6,185 nucleotides of DNA, from the NCBI GenBank assembly GCA_021828525.1, contig JAJZGM010000079.1, forward strand, positions 1-6,185. Reading direction: 5' to 3'. Numbering within the stretch: position 1 is the first letter of the stretch; every line of letters begins with the position of its first letter. The translations under genes and the position numbers were made by a program. Below, one piece after another: positions 6,114 through 6,185 of this stretch. Origin of the DNA: Nitrospirota bacterium. Lineage in GTDB: Bacteria > Nitrospirota > Leptospirillia > Leptospirillales > Leptospirillaceae. Below the pieces are notes generated by a model. It was not told the DNA's origin and searched no databases. It saw only the letters and a program-made list of their open reading frames with translations.

Positions 6114-6185
6114 ATGGCGACAAAGCGGACACTTTTCCTGAACCCTCCCTCTTTCGATGACTTTGATGGAGGTGCAGGTGCAAGA
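6114..6185 (+). CDS. hpnJ: Hopanoid-associated radical SAM protein HpnJ, first 24 codons (runs off the window)
   Basis: Only 24 codons are present, but RTLFLNPPSFDDFDGGAGAR closely matches the highly conserved N-terminus I recall for HpnJ, which usually reads as LFL.PPSF..FDGGAGSR. HpnJ is a B12-binding-type radical SAM enzyme. In Burkholderia it is required, with HpnI and HpnK, to convert the sugar on bacteriohopanetetrol into the cyclitol ether head group. The start is ATG at 6114 behind a Shine-Dalgarno. The radical SAM CxxxCxxC motif lies beyond the window, so the assignment rests on the N-terminal signature plus the hopanoid context. The frame is open to the window edge. It is probably in the same transcription unit as ispH. 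Confidence 0.75.
   Translation, partial: MATKRTLFLNPPSFDDFDGGAGAR

Overview
The window reads as part of a hopanoid (bacterial triterpenoid lipid) biosynthesis locus from a diderm bacterium of moderately high GC content. Supporting features are the second half of a squalene-hopene cyclase, an HpnG-type phosphorylase, an HpnA-type dehydrogenase, IspH and the first codons of an HpnJ-type radical SAM enzyme. An Omp85-type outer-membrane barrel and a lipoprotein show that the cell has two membranes. The gene mix and protein flavour remind me of acidophilic Nitrospirota such as Leptospirillum, but that is recollection, not a search result, and other hopanoid producers are possible.

Layout. (1) Bases 1-3071, plus strand, form a tightly packed run: shc (5' end outside the window), hpnG and an Omp85-like barrel gene. 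The junctions overlap by about 8 and 4 bases, so the three are almost certainly co-transcribed and translationally coupled. (2) Bases 3017-3748, minus strand, hold a lipoprotein gene of unrecognised family, convergent with the barrel gene and overlapping its 3' end by 55 bases. (3) Bases 3749-3977 are a divergent regulatory interval. It has a possible minus-strand promoter, a perfect short palindrome, and a possible 18-codon upstream ORF that overlaps the hpnA start. (4) Bases 3978-6185, plus strand, hold hpnA, ispH and the start of hpnJ, separated by gaps of 95 and 85 bases.

How the genes fit together. IspH makes the C5 isoprenoid units that feed squalene synthesis. Shc cyclises squalene to hopene. 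HpnG acts on adenosylhopane, which is made by HpnH (not in this window), on the way to side-chain-extended hopanoids. HpnA is a conserved member of hopanoid clusters whose reaction is unsettled. HpnJ tailors the polar head group. The least expected pieces are the barrel without visible POTRA domains, translationally coupled to hpnG, and the reversed lipoprotein gene. Together they suggest a cell-envelope function, possibly placing or sensing hopanoids in the outer membrane; this is inference.

I see no tRNA, rRNA, CRISPR array, insertion sequence or convincing rho-independent terminator. There is no gene-free stretch longer than 300 bases.
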